Shown here in pieces: positions 44,151-56,379 of a stretch of DNA of 64,000 nucleotides. The DNA is taken from the NCBI GenBank assembly GCA_011037195.1, contig JAAEAF010002325.1, positions 1 to 64,000 of the forward strand, given 5' to 3'. The position numbers were made by a program, and so were the translations under genes. The number at the start of each line of letters is the position of its first letter. The first letter of the stretch is position 1. Source of the stretch: Triatoma infestans. Lineage: Eukaryota > Arthropoda > Insecta > Hemiptera > Reduviidae. Below the pieces are notes generated by a model. The model made no database searches. It was not told where the DNA came from and was given only the letters and a program-made list of their open reading frames with translations.

Positions 44151-44785
44151 GTTGTTGAGGAGAGAAATTAGGTTTGATTAAATGAACAAGATATGCTGAC
44201 ACTAATGTAATGTAGCTATGACACGATGCGATGAGTGGTGTACAGTTGTATGTGTAGGGGTAGTGAACCCCCACCACTCATCCACTCTAGCGGAGAGAAA
44301 CAGCCCCTCTCGCAAAGAAAGGAGAGGCTCGGCCAGTGTATATATATATATATGAGAGATAGGCAATCAGACATCATTCAGATAGAATTCAGTTGATTCA
44401 CACATCAGATATCACTCCGTTATTATAACTCTCATCTCTCCGTATATATCATTTAGCCACGTCAGTCTGTCAGTTCAGTTCAGTAGTTCTTAACTCTATA
44501 GTGTAAAGTCCTTGGCAGTCAGTCATATATATTTATATCAATTACTTATCTTAACCATCTTAAGGTGTTATTTATCACTCATCAAGCATCAACCTACATC
44601 TCCTCACAACACCCTTACATATGGTTGTATATGATAGCTCTCCTTAGATTCTCACTGGCTTATACACCCAGGTTCTCCCACTCAAGCCTGCCTAAGTCAG
44701 AGAGTAGTCTCTGTTAACCAGAGAGGGCCTCTCTTCTCTCTGCTGTGGTTGCATTCTCTTTGCTGTTGATGGGTGCTATTACAGA
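44151..44785 (+). repeat. Solo-LTR-like repeat, long form
   Basis: Runs TGTTGAGGAGAGAAATTAGG to GGTGCTATTACA (TG...CA). It has a TATATATATA box (44338-44352), TCAGTTCAGTTCAG-type repeats, and a 3' third (TTCTCACTGGCTTATACACC, CTGCCTAAGTCAGAGAG) that matches 9682-9800 inverted. It is about twice as long as the 9.7-kb copy. No clean TSD. Confidence 0.5.
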
Positions 44786-44838
44786 AGTTTTTACGGCAAT
44801 GGCCAGAGAAGTTTAAAAAAAAAAAAAATTTCTTTGTT

Positions 44839-44879
44839 GCTCTACGTTTCGGGTACCATTGGTGCCCTTCTTCAGAAGC
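44839..44879 (-). ncRNA. Hammerhead-ribozyme-like motif, third type
   Basis: On minus: stem I GCTT (44879-44876) with GAGC (44842-44839), core CTGAAGA (44875-44869), A, stem II GGGCACC/GGTACCC around AAT, GAAA (44850-44847), palindromic ACGT, cleavage expected after A44843. Stem II has one mismatch. Unlike FB1/FB2 it is not in an obvious foldback; an A-run precedes it. Confidence 0.55.
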
Positions 44880-44885
44880 TCTTTA

Positions 44886-45536
44886 GAGTAGGATAGGGTG
44901 AACGTTGAGAATGTTGAAACTGAGATTTCAGTCTCATCGTTTATTTCAGATTACATCTACTTATTAAACCAGCCACCATTTCAACCAAATGCGATATGTC
45001 AGATTTTTTTACCAGTATTTCTAATCATGTAAATTTTCCAAATTTAACTAGATATAAAAAGTTTCTTTGCATTCTTAGTTACTTAATATATTAACAAATT
45101 GGTATATTTTTCCATAAAATTTTAATTCAAAGCTCCAAAATATGTAAATTTTAAATAACAAAAGTTTCTAATGATAAAATCGACTAAAATTTTGATTTTT
45201 GGAATTGTAATCTTGATTAGGATTCTAATTTATCAAATAACGAAGAAGGGTTCTTTGTAGAATCATAGCGCCACGGATTGAGTGAATAAAGAAGAAAAAC
45301 ATTCATCACTGAAAATGGAATTGTAAATTTGCTAAAATTGGTATGATAGAGTACTTTTATTATCGGTTTAGTCTATATAATACTGATAAATAAATAAGAG
45401 AATTTGGCGATGATGATGCTTGCTGTCAAAATGTTTGTATTATCAACAATCTAACTGAAGGATCCAACTTTACTTTTTTACTCTTTCTCATGCAATCACC
45501 AAAGAAGCATTTATCCCAACAATTAAAAAAAAAAAA
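44886..45536. other. AT-rich intergenic DNA
   Basis: No recognisable feature before the next HLN copy. Confidence 0.4.
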
Positions 45537-46541
45537 TCTGGTGTGATACACTCACACAACTTTCTCATACTCCTGTTCTCAAAATTAGAATTGACAAATG
45601 TTATAGTTTCTGTACCAAATATAACGAAATTCGACGAAAACTGAAAAAAAAAACTGTTCAGTAAAAGCGCACTTCCGGCTTTCTAATTTCCTTAAAACTT
45701 GGAATTTTGGCCATCTATTTATTTCTAATTAATTTTGTTTGGATGATATAATGGTATAATAAACTCTGATAGCACTTGAGAGAAAAACATTATCCCAACC
45801 CACCTCTAAAAGTGCCCTTAAATGAATTTTCCCAGAGAAATGTTTTAAATAAAAGTTGTAGATCTTTGTATGCTTAGTTTATATAAGTTGTTTCAAGAAA
45901 ATTGTCGGAGCCATTTTTGAGAAAATCGCGAAAAAGTGAAAAAATTATTTAGTAAAGTGTTAAAACAAACGCACTTCCGGTTAACCGATATTTTTTTCAA
46001 ACTCGGAATTTCAACAATATATTAAATTCTTTTTAACATTATTTAGATGGCAGAATTGTCTGATAAATTGAAATAGCAGTTAATATGAAAACCTTATCTC
46101 ACTCCTCCTCTAGAAGTGCCCTTAAATGAATTTTTCCTGGGACATGATTCCAATAAAAGTTGAAGCTCTTTGTATGTGTAGTTGGTTTACCATGTTTCAA
46201 GAAAATTGTCGGAGCCATTTTTGAGAAAATCGCAAAAACGTGTGAAAAACAACTAGTAAAGTGGTATTTCCGGTTGAGGAATTTTGCCAGATAACGTACT
46301 GTCAGATCCCATGGTGATACCTAAATGGAATATCAGATTTCTACTTTCTACGGTTTTTCGTTTTTGACCTATGCTGTTCACATACACACACACACACACA
46401 AACAGACCATTTGCTAAAAGCCACTTTTATTGGACTCGGGAGACCTCGGTAAACTGATATTTCCAGTGAAAACTCTATATCGAAAATTTGACACGATTAC
46501 AATACTTCCTCTTACTATACTGACATTTGTAAGAGAAAATA
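45537..46541 (-). mobile_element. HLN (Helentron-like) element, complete copy
   Basis: On plus: A-run, TCTGGTGTGATACACTCACA, ACTTTCTCATACTCC, units at CACTTCCGGCT (~45671), CACTTCCGGTT (~45972) and TATTTCCGGTT (~46265), CA microsatellite (46384-46402), and TTCCTCTTACTATACTG...GTAAGAGAAAA. Same structure as the 23.2-kb copy, inverted. Confidence 0.7.
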
Positions 46542-47691
46542 AACAATATAATAACTAATTAAAATTTCAGAATATCCTCTACATAAAACAAACTAAATGA
46601 ATACAACTTGTGGAAAAATATTAATTATTAGATTTGACTTTTCTATTATTATCAGTAAACTGAAACTTATCTATTTTTAGATTTTTATGTAAACAAGATT
46701 TATATTAAAATAAGTTTTTGAAAAAAAAAAACAAAAACAAATCTTTTAAAAATATTATTGGTAATTGAATGTAAAATGAGCAAAAACGAAAAAGGCTGAA
46801 AAAAGTGTCCAACTTTAGTAATTTGTTTCTTTGAGAAAAAAAAAAACAAAAAAATTACATTATATGGCAGGTAAACGTGGAAAGCATATTTACGAGGAAG
46901 GCCAAAGTTAGTAATTTCTTGGCCGAGTTAAAGTGCTTGGTATCTTCATGAAAGAGCAGACAGTCGTGAGAAATGAGAAATTCCTTCCACGGAATTTATA
47001 GCTATTAATAGTGGCAGAGAGGGTTTGCTGGTTTGCTAGTGGCAGGCGGTGACTAAGCGGAGCATGGCCGTAAGTTTGGTATTAGTAATAACGAGATAAA
47101 CATTAAGTATATAGATATTTAGTAAAAGTAAAAAAAAAAAGAAAAAATATTAGTTTTTTTTTTTTAAATTAAAATATTCTAAAAATAGATATTGATAATG
47201 AATAATCAAGTGAAATCTTTTGGGTTCATTTTATTGATTTGCCTTTTTTTAATTGCTTTATCTATTATTATTATTTTTTTTTAGCAGAACTACAAAAGTA
47301 TTTTACCGCTAAATTAAATAGAAAATTTTACGCTGGTATAGGGGTAAAACTAGGTGAGATGACGCACATTTCAAAGTTATGCCCTGTATCAAAATATAAG
47401 AGATATATTAAAAGAGGTAATTTCTTATAAAACATATGTCAACTACTATTTATCTACAAATAAATGTTATTTTTCAAAATAAAAGACATTCTTATTTATT
47501 CCAAAAACAAAATACAAATACACTACATTTGGTCGCCTCTTCTTCTATGGTAGGATAGATGACGTACCATAGGTAGGAGACCTCTCCTCTGTGAAGGTAA
47601 CATGGTTGATCGACATGAAACTTGGTAAACACTTTGCCTACGAGCAGGCAATGAAAGGGTACCTCAGAATGAGGTGCAAGGGAGAATGGGC
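46542..47691. other. AT-rich intergenic DNA
   Basis: No gene or repeat recognised. Confidence 0.4.
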
Positions 47692-47868
47692 CCTTCTCAG
47701 TGCACTGCCGGCCTCCAGACAGAGTTCTTTCGTTACAAAGCAACGTCCATCATAGGACAGTGAGCTGTATGGACTCCTAGGAAGGAAAAATCTAAGGGCA
47801 GCACAGCTGGACTCAAACACGGGACCTACGCTTATGAGTCCAGTACGCTAGTTCCCGTCCTTCAACTC
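47692..47868 (-). mobile_element. SINE1, copy lacking its 3' tail
   Basis: On plus it begins inside the body (CCTTCTCAGTGCACTGCCGG) and runs to the tRNA-like head (GAGTCCAGTACGCTAG). The B box reads GTTTGAGTCC. The 3' ~50 bp and poly-A are missing. Confidence 0.7.
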
Positions 47869-48189
47869 AACTGTCTTATACTTGTTTCTAAATATAGATA
47901 AATAACCAAATGATAAGATGTATTTTCAATTGTTGCTGTCCAGGTTATTACCTGGATACCACACTGTTTTATTTCCACTCGTCCCAAGTGGTTGCCTCTT
48001 CTTATATCTTGCCACTCTTCTTTTATTTTCGTCTTCATCGTCTTAGCACCAACCATCATAGCCGACATTTCCTATAGGCCTGCCAGCTTGCTTGCAATTA
48101 CAATTATTAAAGGACATACTTTTGCTGAGTACTGACCAAAACCTTCAGATCATCTACGATGATAGTATCTAAGCGAAATACCAAGTATG
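47869..48189. other. Unassigned intergenic DNA
   Basis: No recognisable feature. Confidence 0.4.
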
Positions 48190-48396
48190 AGGTTCCTGCA
48201 ATTTTTTTTGTTTTTGTTTTTGAGTAATTTTGTTCACATAAACACACACATACTAATATAGACATTCATTCACTTGAAAACATTTTCATAATTAGGGAAC
48301 CTCAAACATCTATTTCCGGTGAACATTAAATTTAGAAAATTTGCCACTCTTCGCACTATTTCCTCCTTACCAAAAGAAGTGGGAGAAAGTAAAAAG
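48190..48396 (-). repeat. HLN 5' part
   Basis: CACATAAACACACACATAC, TATTTCCGGTGAACATTAAA, TTTCCTCCTTACC and GTGGGAGAAAGT match the HLN 5' end inverted. Confidence 0.55.
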
Positions 48397-48605
48397 TGCT
48401 ACAAAGTTCATTTGAAACATTTCTCCGAGAAAAATATTTAAGATATTTTGAGAAAGGATATTTAAGGGTGTTGGAGGGTGGACAACTTAAGGATATTACA
48501 TTCTCCTGTAAAGTGCCATTTCAAATATTATACTATTATATCGTCTATAAAAAAAAAATCGAGACTGAAAAAATCCGTTTTGGGAAGTACGACTTTTTTG
48601 CTCAA
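48397..48605 (+). repeat. HLN internal-unit fragment
   Basis: AAAGTTCATTTGAAACATTT, CTCCGAGAAAAAT, CCTGTAAAGTGCCATTTCAA and ATCGTCTATAAAA follow the HLN unit in plus orientation, head to head with the 5' part on its left. Confidence 0.5.
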
Positions 48606-48679
48606 TTATATTTTGGATGCACTTATGTAATTTTTAGTTATTTGTTTATTTTCAATTTATACACATGATATACCTACAT

Positions 48680-49065
48680 TTTTCCGTTCTGGCCACTTAC
48701 ACAGACGACACCGTCCCCCTTTCAAAATAACGTAAACTTAGTGACTTTACAGATAACTTACAAATTTCTTTAGACCAAATAACGGACAGGTTTCACAAAA
48801 GACACAGACAAAAATTTCTTAGACGAATGCAACCAGCAAAAACAATGAAAATTAACAACATTGAAGTCCAGTGGAAGAAAACAGGCGATACACTGAAATA
48901 TCTTGACCTACAGCACAACACAACACTTACTTGGACTCCGCATATAACATTAAAATAATTAAAACAGGCTTATCAAATCCTTAGACAGCTCTATCCATTG
49001 ATTAACAGACGGATGCCACTTAAACCGCAATGCTGCAGACTACTCTTCACTCTACACTGAGACAT
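48680..49065 (+). pseudogene. Jockey/LOA-like LINE RT fragment, left half
   Basis: Plus frame: VLATYTDDTVPLSK (YADD box as YTDD), stop, then NLQISLDQITDRFHKRHRQK, AKTMKINNIEVQWKKTGDTL, KYLDLQHNTTLTWTPHITLK and ILRQLYPLINRRMPLKPQCC. It continues at 50037 after a LINE insertion on the other strand. Confidence 0.65.
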
Positions 49066-50036
49066 AATAATAATAATAATAATTTTGTTTGTTATCAGGG
49101 CAAAGCCCTATAACAAAGGGTTCGGTCGGTCACCAATACATAAACATTTACAAATACTAATAGCACTAATACAAAAGTAAAAGCAAAATACAATTAGATG
49201 ATGCTATGAAAATAAATAAAAAAATAACTCTTTATATTATTCGTTCAACAAAAATGATCTTAATTTTAGCAATTCTGCAAAATAATAAAATAAGTTTCTT
49301 ATATCTGTAAGATTTATAGAACGAAAAATTACAGAAAAATCAAAATAATTACTACTAATTATAAATTTAAATAGTGCAATTTCAATGGGGTTGTACATTG
49401 GACAGGAAAATATAAGGTGGAATAAGTCTTCCAGTTCTTGTTTGTTACAAATACTACATAACTCTATGGGATTAATTTTGTATGTAATGCTATCAATGGT
49501 TACTTTATTAATAAATTTTGAACTCAATTTTTATTAGGCCAATAACTTTGTGAATTTAAATGGTATATTACAACTCAAGTAAGACTGAGGCTGTTGATTT
49601 TTTAACATACAATGCAGAATAAATTAGACTAAAATTAGATCTATTTACACGAACTCTATCAGATTGCTCTATCAGATAAATCCTGCAGAAAATCCAAATA
49701 TCATTTTTTTTTTCCCTAAACTGCTCAAAATCTTTTATGGCCAACAATTCAGAGAGATCAACACAATTAAAAAAGTTACACAGCTGAGAAATCCAGTTGT
49801 ATTTAACATTTGCACTTTTATGCTGTTCACACAGTCTAGAGAAACACAGGAACGGATATCTATTGGAGGGCATAGATTTTAATTTATATAACCAATTGAT
49901 TGCTAACTTCAATATCCTATACTTAATGTGCACTGTTCCAACCTCCAAACGTACCGCAAAATTAGGGGTACACCGCGGCAATAATACACTGAGATATATA
50001 CTCACTTGCGCCTGCCCCCGTATGGGTAAGGGCTTT
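49066..50036 (-). pseudogene. LINE 3' fragment nested in another LINE
   Basis: Minus frames read LLPRCTPNFAVRLEVGTVHI, KYRILKLAINWLYKL and, in the last piece (49237-49527), ELCSICNKQELEDLFHLIFS then CPMY, a C-x2-C...H...C tail. The same order as 28.8-30.1 kb shows one family. The 3' end is a (ATT)n tail on minus (49066-49082), typical of some LINEs instead of poly-A. It is 5'-truncated. TGAGAC before and TTAAGAC after are a possible TSD. Confidence 0.7.
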
Positions 50037-50290
50037 TAAGACTACCATGGTTACAAATCTTCCAAAATAAAGTCCTATGCATCGCCTTGAGAGCAACTTA
50101 GGTTCATACGGAACGAGCAAATATCCACATGTAGCTCAACATGCCAACAATGAAAGACAGCAAACAGATTTTTAGAAAACCTACCAACTACAGAAGCTGG
50201 AACAGAGTGCGAACTCGTACACAGGACAGCCCAATGACGATTGAAACCTAGACTACCAAAAGACATCCTCCGTCATCAGAGAACAAATCC
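50037..50290 (+). pseudogene. Jockey/LOA-like LINE fragment, right half
   Basis: After the nested LINE, plus-strand pieces read KVLCIALRATWVHTERANIH and LNMPTMKDSKQIF, then PTTEAGTECELVHRTAQ in another frame: the carboxy-terminal region after RT of the element that begins at 48680. Confidence 0.55.
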
Positions 50291-50295
50291 ATAAC

Positions 50296-50360
50296 TTTTT
50301 TTTTTTTTAAATTATACCGCGTCAACATCTATGGTCATTAGCGCCCGGAGCCTTCTCAGG
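50296..50360 (-). mobile_element. SINE1, 5'-truncated 3' end only
   Basis: T-run then AAATTATACCGCGTCAACAT, CTATGGTCATTAGCGCCCGG, AGCCTTCTCAG: only the last ~65 bp and tail. Confidence 0.75.
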
Positions 50361-50584
50361 GTCTCTCTTCAAAACGCATAAATCTTTCGCCTTTTACTAA
50401 AGAAATCCATAACTAATTATACAATATTATTAACATTGTTTATGTACATTGATTTATGTAGTTTTTTTCGTAAGGCAAGAAATGAGCTGCTGGCCAAATA
50501 AAAGTTTTTCTTATTCAGTTATTTGTGTACTATTATGAATAATTCATTCATTCAAAACTATATAAATGGCATAACGACAAATTC

Positions 50585-50609
50585 ATCATGATGAGTGTTT
50601 CAAACCAGA
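50585..50609 (+). repeat. HLN 3' terminus fragment
   Basis: ATGATGAGTGTTTCAAACCA then GA before a T-tract: only the hairpin end is recognisable. Confidence 0.5.
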
Positions 50610-50682
50610 TTTTTTTTTTTTTAATTATATATTTAGCCCTGAATTTAATTGTTCAATAAAAAGAATATTATTATAACCTTCC

Positions 50683-51656
50683 TGAATATCCGAATATAGT
50701 TACTGCGACCTATGCGGATGACACAACACTACTTGTTACCAACACAGACATAATAACTAAAAAATAATACTGGAGCAACATTTGGACTAACTTACATCAC
50801 TGGAACATCACATGGAAAAGTAAACTCAATATAAACAAAACAAAAAAACACATCTTACTCTAAAAAAGACGGAAGATATACCTGTGAAATATAATAACGA
50901 ACCATTACCGTTAAGTAACTCGGTAAAATATTTAGGGATGCACTTGGACAAACGACTAACTTGGGCAACACATGTAAAGACTAAAAGATTTGAACTTAAT
51001 TTACGTTTCAAACAGTTATACAGATTACTAAAGACAAAATCCACATTAAACATAAACAACAAACTCCTAATTTACAAGACTCTATTGAAAACAATTTGGA
51101 CATACGGACTTCAGCTTTGGGGAGCGGCTAAACAGACACATTTGAAAAAAATTCAGACATTCCAATCTCGCACACTGCGGACTATACTTTCATCTCCTTT
51201 CTATGTTACAAACGAAACAATACATAAAGACACAAACACTGAAACAGTACAACAAGCAGCACATCGACTGTACACTAAGTATCATGTCAAACTGAACAGT
51301 CATACAAATCTTCTAATCAACAATTTACAAACAACTCTAGTTCCAGGAAGAAGACTAAAACGGAGATGGCCACAGGACTTGTTACATCCACCGTAGACAA
51401 ACTTCATACTGACTGACAGACCTCACTGAACGACATTATGAACTAGCATAATTACATTCACACCCATACATTCATTTCACTTCACATTTCATTTATTCAC
51501 TCCATAAACAAATCACTCCAACAGGGCCATCATTGGATGGGGTACCTGCACACGTTCTACACGTCAGTACATTATCTTACAGACAACAGCATTACAGGCA
51601 AAACACATTTTGTGTTGGTACTGTATTACAATAAATAAAAAAAAAAAAAAAAAAAA
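50683..51656 (+). mobile_element. 5'-truncated jockey-clade LINE with TSD
   Basis: Flanked by TAACCTTCC (50674-50682 and 51660-51668). It starts inside RT (VTATYADDTTLLVTNTD), shifts frame, then is open from 50884 to 51396: VKYLGMHLDKRLTWATHVKT, IWTYGLQLWGAAKQTHLKKI, FQSRTLRTILSSPFYVTNET and RLKRRWPQDLLHPP. The end mirrors the 17.1-kb element (LKRRWPRDHL), so the two are related subfamilies. AATAAATAAA precedes a poly-A (51632-51656). Truncation at the 5' end is normal for incomplete target-primed reverse transcription. Confidence 0.85.
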
Positions 51657-51723
51657 TTCTAACCTTCCATTCTGCTTGTATATAATATTTCAGTTTTTAA
51701 TATTAGTAATAATAATAATAATA

Positions 51724-51950
51724 GGGAAGGGATTAGCTAAAGTGGTTAGCGCATTGGACTCCCACACGGAGTCCTGGTTCGAGTCCAGTGCTACCTTAGA
51801 TTTTTCTTCCTAGGAGCCTCTACAGCTCACTGTTCGGTTGATGGACAGTGTTGTGTGTAGCGAGAGAACCTGTACGGAGGCCGGCGTGCACTGAGAAGGC
51901 CTCCGGCGCTAATGACCATAGATGTTGAAGGGCCTTAAATTAAAAAAAAA
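51724..51950 (+). mobile_element. SINE1, full-length copy in an AAT microsatellite
   Basis: GGGAAGGGATTAGC head; A box with an extra A (TAGCTAAAGTGG), perfect B box GGTTCGAGTCC, and a body ending GATGTTGAAGGGCCTTAAAT. It is flanked on both sides by AAT repeats, the target or the seeded tail. Confidence 0.88.
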
Positions 51951-53039
51951 TAATAATAATAATAATAACAATAACAATAATAATTTCTAGAAGTCCAGCC
52001 GCTTTGGGAAATCCAATCCATTCGTTATTTTTGTAGCTAATGTTGCTCATGGATTGGGATCATTTTAATTTTTTTCGGATTTTCGCAATTTCTCAATAAT
52101 AACTTCATTGGAATTTAGATTTACACTAAAATATCTAAAGACTAAAATAAAAATTTCATTAAGTTATAATGTTTAATAAACGATTGGTTTATTGTTTCCC
52201 AATAAACCTGCTTTAATTAATAAATTAAAATTATCTTGAATGTTTTTATCTAGTAACAAATAATATGAGTTTATTTTGTGATTAATGACGTCATACATAC
52301 GGTTAATGCCCAATTATATAATGGACAATATTTAATATAAAAATAAAAATTATCATAATAGCGAAGATAAATTTATTCTTAATCAAAATCCAATTATTCT
52401 AAATATTTAAATAAAATGGTGATATTTTGCAAAACGTGCTCTGCATTTTGAATTAAATGGTTTGTTGATTATGCGAGAAGTAACTGTAATATGTTTCACA
52501 TAAACCTTCTTGGCCCCGTTTTTTTTTTTAATTGTCTAGTAGTGAATGCTTTGCATACAAATGTTCTAACATCATTATTTTTCTTTTTAATAGCAGTTAA
52601 AACTATACCATCGTAATTTTGATAAATTTAAACAGTTTTTTAAGTCGTTTTGTAATATAATTAAAAACAATAAGATTTGTCTATATAGAATTTTTTCATC
52701 AATTGCTATTCCTTTAAGTTCTATAAAATTCTAATATCTGGCTGTAAAAGCTAGTGCAAAGCTTTCAGGCTTCCGCTACGACTGTCATGTAAAACATGTT
52801 ATTTCAGAATTTGAGAGGGGGAGTGAGGTTGTTCGCATCCGGGATTGATCTCACGTGCCCCCTGGATTTCCAACTAAACGAACAACATCAATCGCCAGCT
52901 TAGCCTTTTTTATTCTGGCGGCGCGATGTAGAATGGTTTCCTTGCTAAATTCATGACGTGAGAAAAAAAAAAAAAAATATCAAAATTAGGGACAACACTA
53001 ATCCTGAAAAAGTTTATTGCAATATGTCAAATGGATAAA
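51951..53039. other. AT-rich intergenic DNA
   Basis: AAT microsatellite at the start; a GC-richer patch at 52830-52960 is unassigned. Confidence 0.4.
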
Positions 53040-53215
53040 ACTATAACAAACCATTGACTCATTCTCAGTCCAAAGTTCTGTGTTTTTCACTGTCAAAAGT
53101 TTCTCCATAAAAATACCGACAAATTTCATAAAAATTTAGTATACTAACTATAAAATTTTTCAATTACAATTTTATTAAAGTGTAAGTTGTGTGATATTTC
53201 ACACACCAGATTTTG
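53040..53215 (+). repeat. HLN 3' end fragment
   Basis: CGACAAATTTCATAAAAATT, AAAGTGTAAGTTGTGTGATA, TTTCACACACCAGA then T-rich: diverged HLN 3' end. Confidence 0.5.
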
Positions 53216-53345
53216 TCGTTTTCAGAAGGCCCCAAAATTATATATGTCCGGTGAAAAGATGTTTCGAAAATCTGGCATTTACAATTTTAATTAAGAGAAA
53301 GTAAGTATTGCGATAGCGTGCCTGGAGTAAGAGAAAGTAAAAAAA
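53216..53345 (-). repeat. HLN 5' end fragment
   Basis: GTCCGGTGAAAAGATG, TCTGGCATTTACAATTTTAA and GGAGTAAGAGAAAGTAAAAA match the 5' end inverted, tail to tail with the preceding fragment. Confidence 0.5.
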
Positions 53346-54084
53346 AGAAGTTCATTTTTTATTATACACTAAAAAAGAAATGTTCATCGATAAAAGTCAG
53401 TGTCCGATCTGTAGTATACATATGTATATGTGAGTGTGTGTGTGTGTGTGTGTGCGTGTGTGTGTATGCGTGCGTGCGTGTGTGTACATAAAACTAACCG
53501 ACTTTGTCATTGGTTTTAACTTCCGACCGAATTGAGTTCATGTACTTGTTTTTTGGCATACTGCCCTTGGGGAATCTTGACCTTCTTCCCTCAGGATATT
53601 TTTTTAACCCATTTCTATCTTAACCCATCTATAACCAATGGTTTGTATTTTCGTATACGTTCCAGCTCTCGTTAATGTAAGTTTCCTCTATTGTTGACTC
53701 TGACATCATTTGCAAATAAATATGTTTTTTTATAACAGCTGAATAATGTGACAATATTCCCTAGAATTAGTGGCTAAAGTTTTACATTTAGAGATTAAAA
53801 ATAAAAAAAAATCAAGTTGCCATCTTTCAAGTAAACACATTTTAAGTATAGGAAGAAATTGCTATTTTATATTAACAATACAAGAAATGAATTAACATTA
53901 ATGTAAAAGTTCTTAATTGCAATTTTCAACATTTTATCAATAAATTAAATATCTGAAAACATAATATAATCTTACTTAACTTTAACCTATTATTCTACAG
54001 CTTTTGTGATGGTAATTTTCCCAGTGATTACCGTAAATATTTTTTTACCTTAGATTTTTAATTGCCATCAATGTTATATCAAGG
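53346..54084. other. AT-rich intergenic DNA
   Basis: GT/GC-rich microsatellite at 53432-53484; otherwise nothing recognised. Confidence 0.4.
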
Positions 54085-54440
54085 CGAAGTTTCTAGGCAA
54101 CGAGAGGGACGATGCTCTAGCGAGGGAGAGTTCGAAATTTTTTTATAGGCCCCCGAACCCTTCTGCAAGTTGTCCAGATGCCTATTTCAAACTTTTATCA
54201 AAGCCTGGATAGGAGAACAGCGTCTGTAATGTTGGGAGAGAACACCCAGACAGTGGCAGCCTAAACTCTTCATTAATAGTCATTTGCCTAAATTTACCAG
54301 GGACCTACTAAGCCATAGCCTAAGGGACATAAGGCCAATAGTGGGTCTATTAACAAGGCACTGTATGCTGAATAGGCATTTGCACCAATTTCTACAATAT
54401 AATATGTTAATGCGAATTTGCACATGGACCAGGCGGCACT
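54085..54440 (+). pseudogene. LINE RNase H and tail fragment
   Basis: GNERDDALARESS matches the last RNase H motif (GNE-x-AD-x-LAR). It is followed by the conserved downstream region PKFTRDLLSHSLRDIRPIVG and LLTRHCMLNRHLHQF (LVGLLTGH-x-x-LNRHLH in LOA/I/R1-like LINEs). Frameshifts separate the two. Confidence 0.65.
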
Positions 54441-54566
54441 TGGTAACAACTAAATCTAAAAGTAAATAAATTTATCAAATCAGGATTTAAGATTTACTTA
54501 TAAATTTTATCTTATGTTCTGTAGAACATAAGCCTGCAGGCTTATGGAGGAACTACTTATTATTAT

Positions 54567-56345
54567 AGTTGTTGATTGAAGTATATCGATTGTTTTAGGT
54601 TGGCTATACATCGCCCTTCACTTAGTTGTTTACTGCTCTATGTAAAGTTACAATTGAGAATTTATCTAACATTTTGGTGGCGATCGCGGCAGGACAATAT
54701 TGTTCATTGTGGAATGGAAAGTTTAAAAGGAGAAAGAACAAATTTAAGAAGAGGCTTTACTCCTTCAGCAAATGAACTAAAAGAAAAATTAAATGATACT
54801 GAACAAGGTAAAGGCTTTGTTATAGCTAATTTTTTGGATATTACAAGATAAGGTCGACAGATTATTTCGTGTTGAGGTTTTGATAAAAGAAGAATATGCG
54901 AAAAAAGTTGTTAACATAGAAGATAAAGAATGGAACGCTGTTGAAACGTCTAGTGAGAGACAGCAAACTTTAAATAGTATATTTGATGGATATTTAATAG
55001 ATTTCGATCAAGCGAGTAAAATTAGTTCGAATTCTTATTCAGCCAAGAAAAACTTAAGATTACCAAAGCTTGAATTAATAGTTTAGTGGGTATTTGAGAA
55101 AGTGGTTAGGGTTCTCGGCGCAATTCAAGCGTATTCATGATGATGTTACTATAGAGTTTGAAGATAAGTTTTATAATTACTACAGTTTACAGTGGAAACT
55201 TCAAGGGCCAGAGAACTTTAGCGGAAAATTATCCAAAGGTTTTAAATAAATTGAAGTTGAGATTTGCGGAGGAAGAATTGTTAACTGACGTATATGTAAG
55301 AGAGTTGCTGCAGTTAGTATTGCAAAAGGTGAGGAGTAATAATTCAGAAACTAATCTTAGAAGTCTGTACGATAAATTAGAAACTCAGCTGAAGGCGCTG
55401 GAAACTTTAGAAGGAACAGCAAATAAATATGCTGCGATGTCATTTCCACTGGATGGGTCTGCTCTTCCAGACGAAATTTTAAAGACATGGCGGAGTTCAC
55501 AGATTCAAAAGACAAAGGAAGAATACACAATTTGGAATCTTTATTATCATTATTCAGATAGCGCGTATGAAACAAACAATGACATACCTACAGCTGCAGT
55601 CATTTTGGCAGGTGAGGGTAAAAAAGTAGTTCGAAATGGTGAACAGAATCACAATTTGTAGGAGTGTTATAAGGGCCAAGACTTACACTATGAAGGGGAA
55701 AAGAGATATTTTAAGGAGAAAAGGTGCTTGCTTTACATGTTTTAAAATAGGTCATATGTCAAGGCAATGCAAGTTTACGATAAAATGTCTTGTATGTGAC
55801 AGAGGTCATCATGTATTGATGTGTTCAAGTTTAGAGAAAAAATCAAGTTCATGTACAACAAAGCAGTCTGAAAATGAAAAGAAAGGAGAATCATAGGAAA
55901 CATCCACAAATTTGTTATCACATGAAAGATAACAGATGCTACACAGACTCTCATTGTGAAAGTACAAGGTGACGACTCGATGAGATTAGCAAGAGTGTTA
56001 TTGGATTTTGGATTTCAACGATCTTATATAACAAATCGTTTGGCTGCAGAATTTTAATTTAAAAATCGGAGGTAAGGAAACACAGAGTCATAAGTTGTTC
56101 GGAGGAGGAGAAATAACGAATAAGGAACCTAATATTTATGATGTAAGTTTACACGGCTTACATTTACGATTTAAATTGAACGCATCTGTGATAAATCAAG
56201 AAATTATCTGTGGTTATCTTCCTCGATTGACAACACAGGGCATGTTTCCTTAGTTAAAGGAGGCCAACATTTCTCTGACGGATCAGAGGCAGGATACAAA
56301 GGATATAGATTTATTATTAGGAGCTGTCAGATTTTGGAGAAGCCA
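54567..56345 (+). pseudogene. BEL/Pao retrotransposon remnant: gag, zinc knuckles, protease
   Basis: An LTR end (ATCTAACA at ~54671) is followed by TTTTGGTGGCGATCGCGG, a BEL-type primer-binding region. Gag: LRLPKLELIV, then WLGFSAQFKRIHDDVTIEFE, LAENYPKVLNKLKLRFAEEE, YVRELLQLVLQKVRSNNSET. Knuckles: CFTCFKIGHMSRQC and CLVCDRGHHVLMC. Protease: RLARVLLDFGFQRSYITNRL, where the catalytic D-S-G reads D-F-G, then GGYLPRL-like sequence to ~56345. Reverse transcriptase and integrase are lost. At least four frame breaks. Confidence 0.75.
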
Positions 56346-56379
56346 TGCAGCGATGTCACTCTAGGCATTGTTAGGGCGT

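Noticed and set aside
52830..52960. Possible third tRNA-derived SINE on minus
   Set aside because: A weak A-box-like match and an imperfect B box (AGATCAATCCC) only; no tail, no TSD and no second copy.
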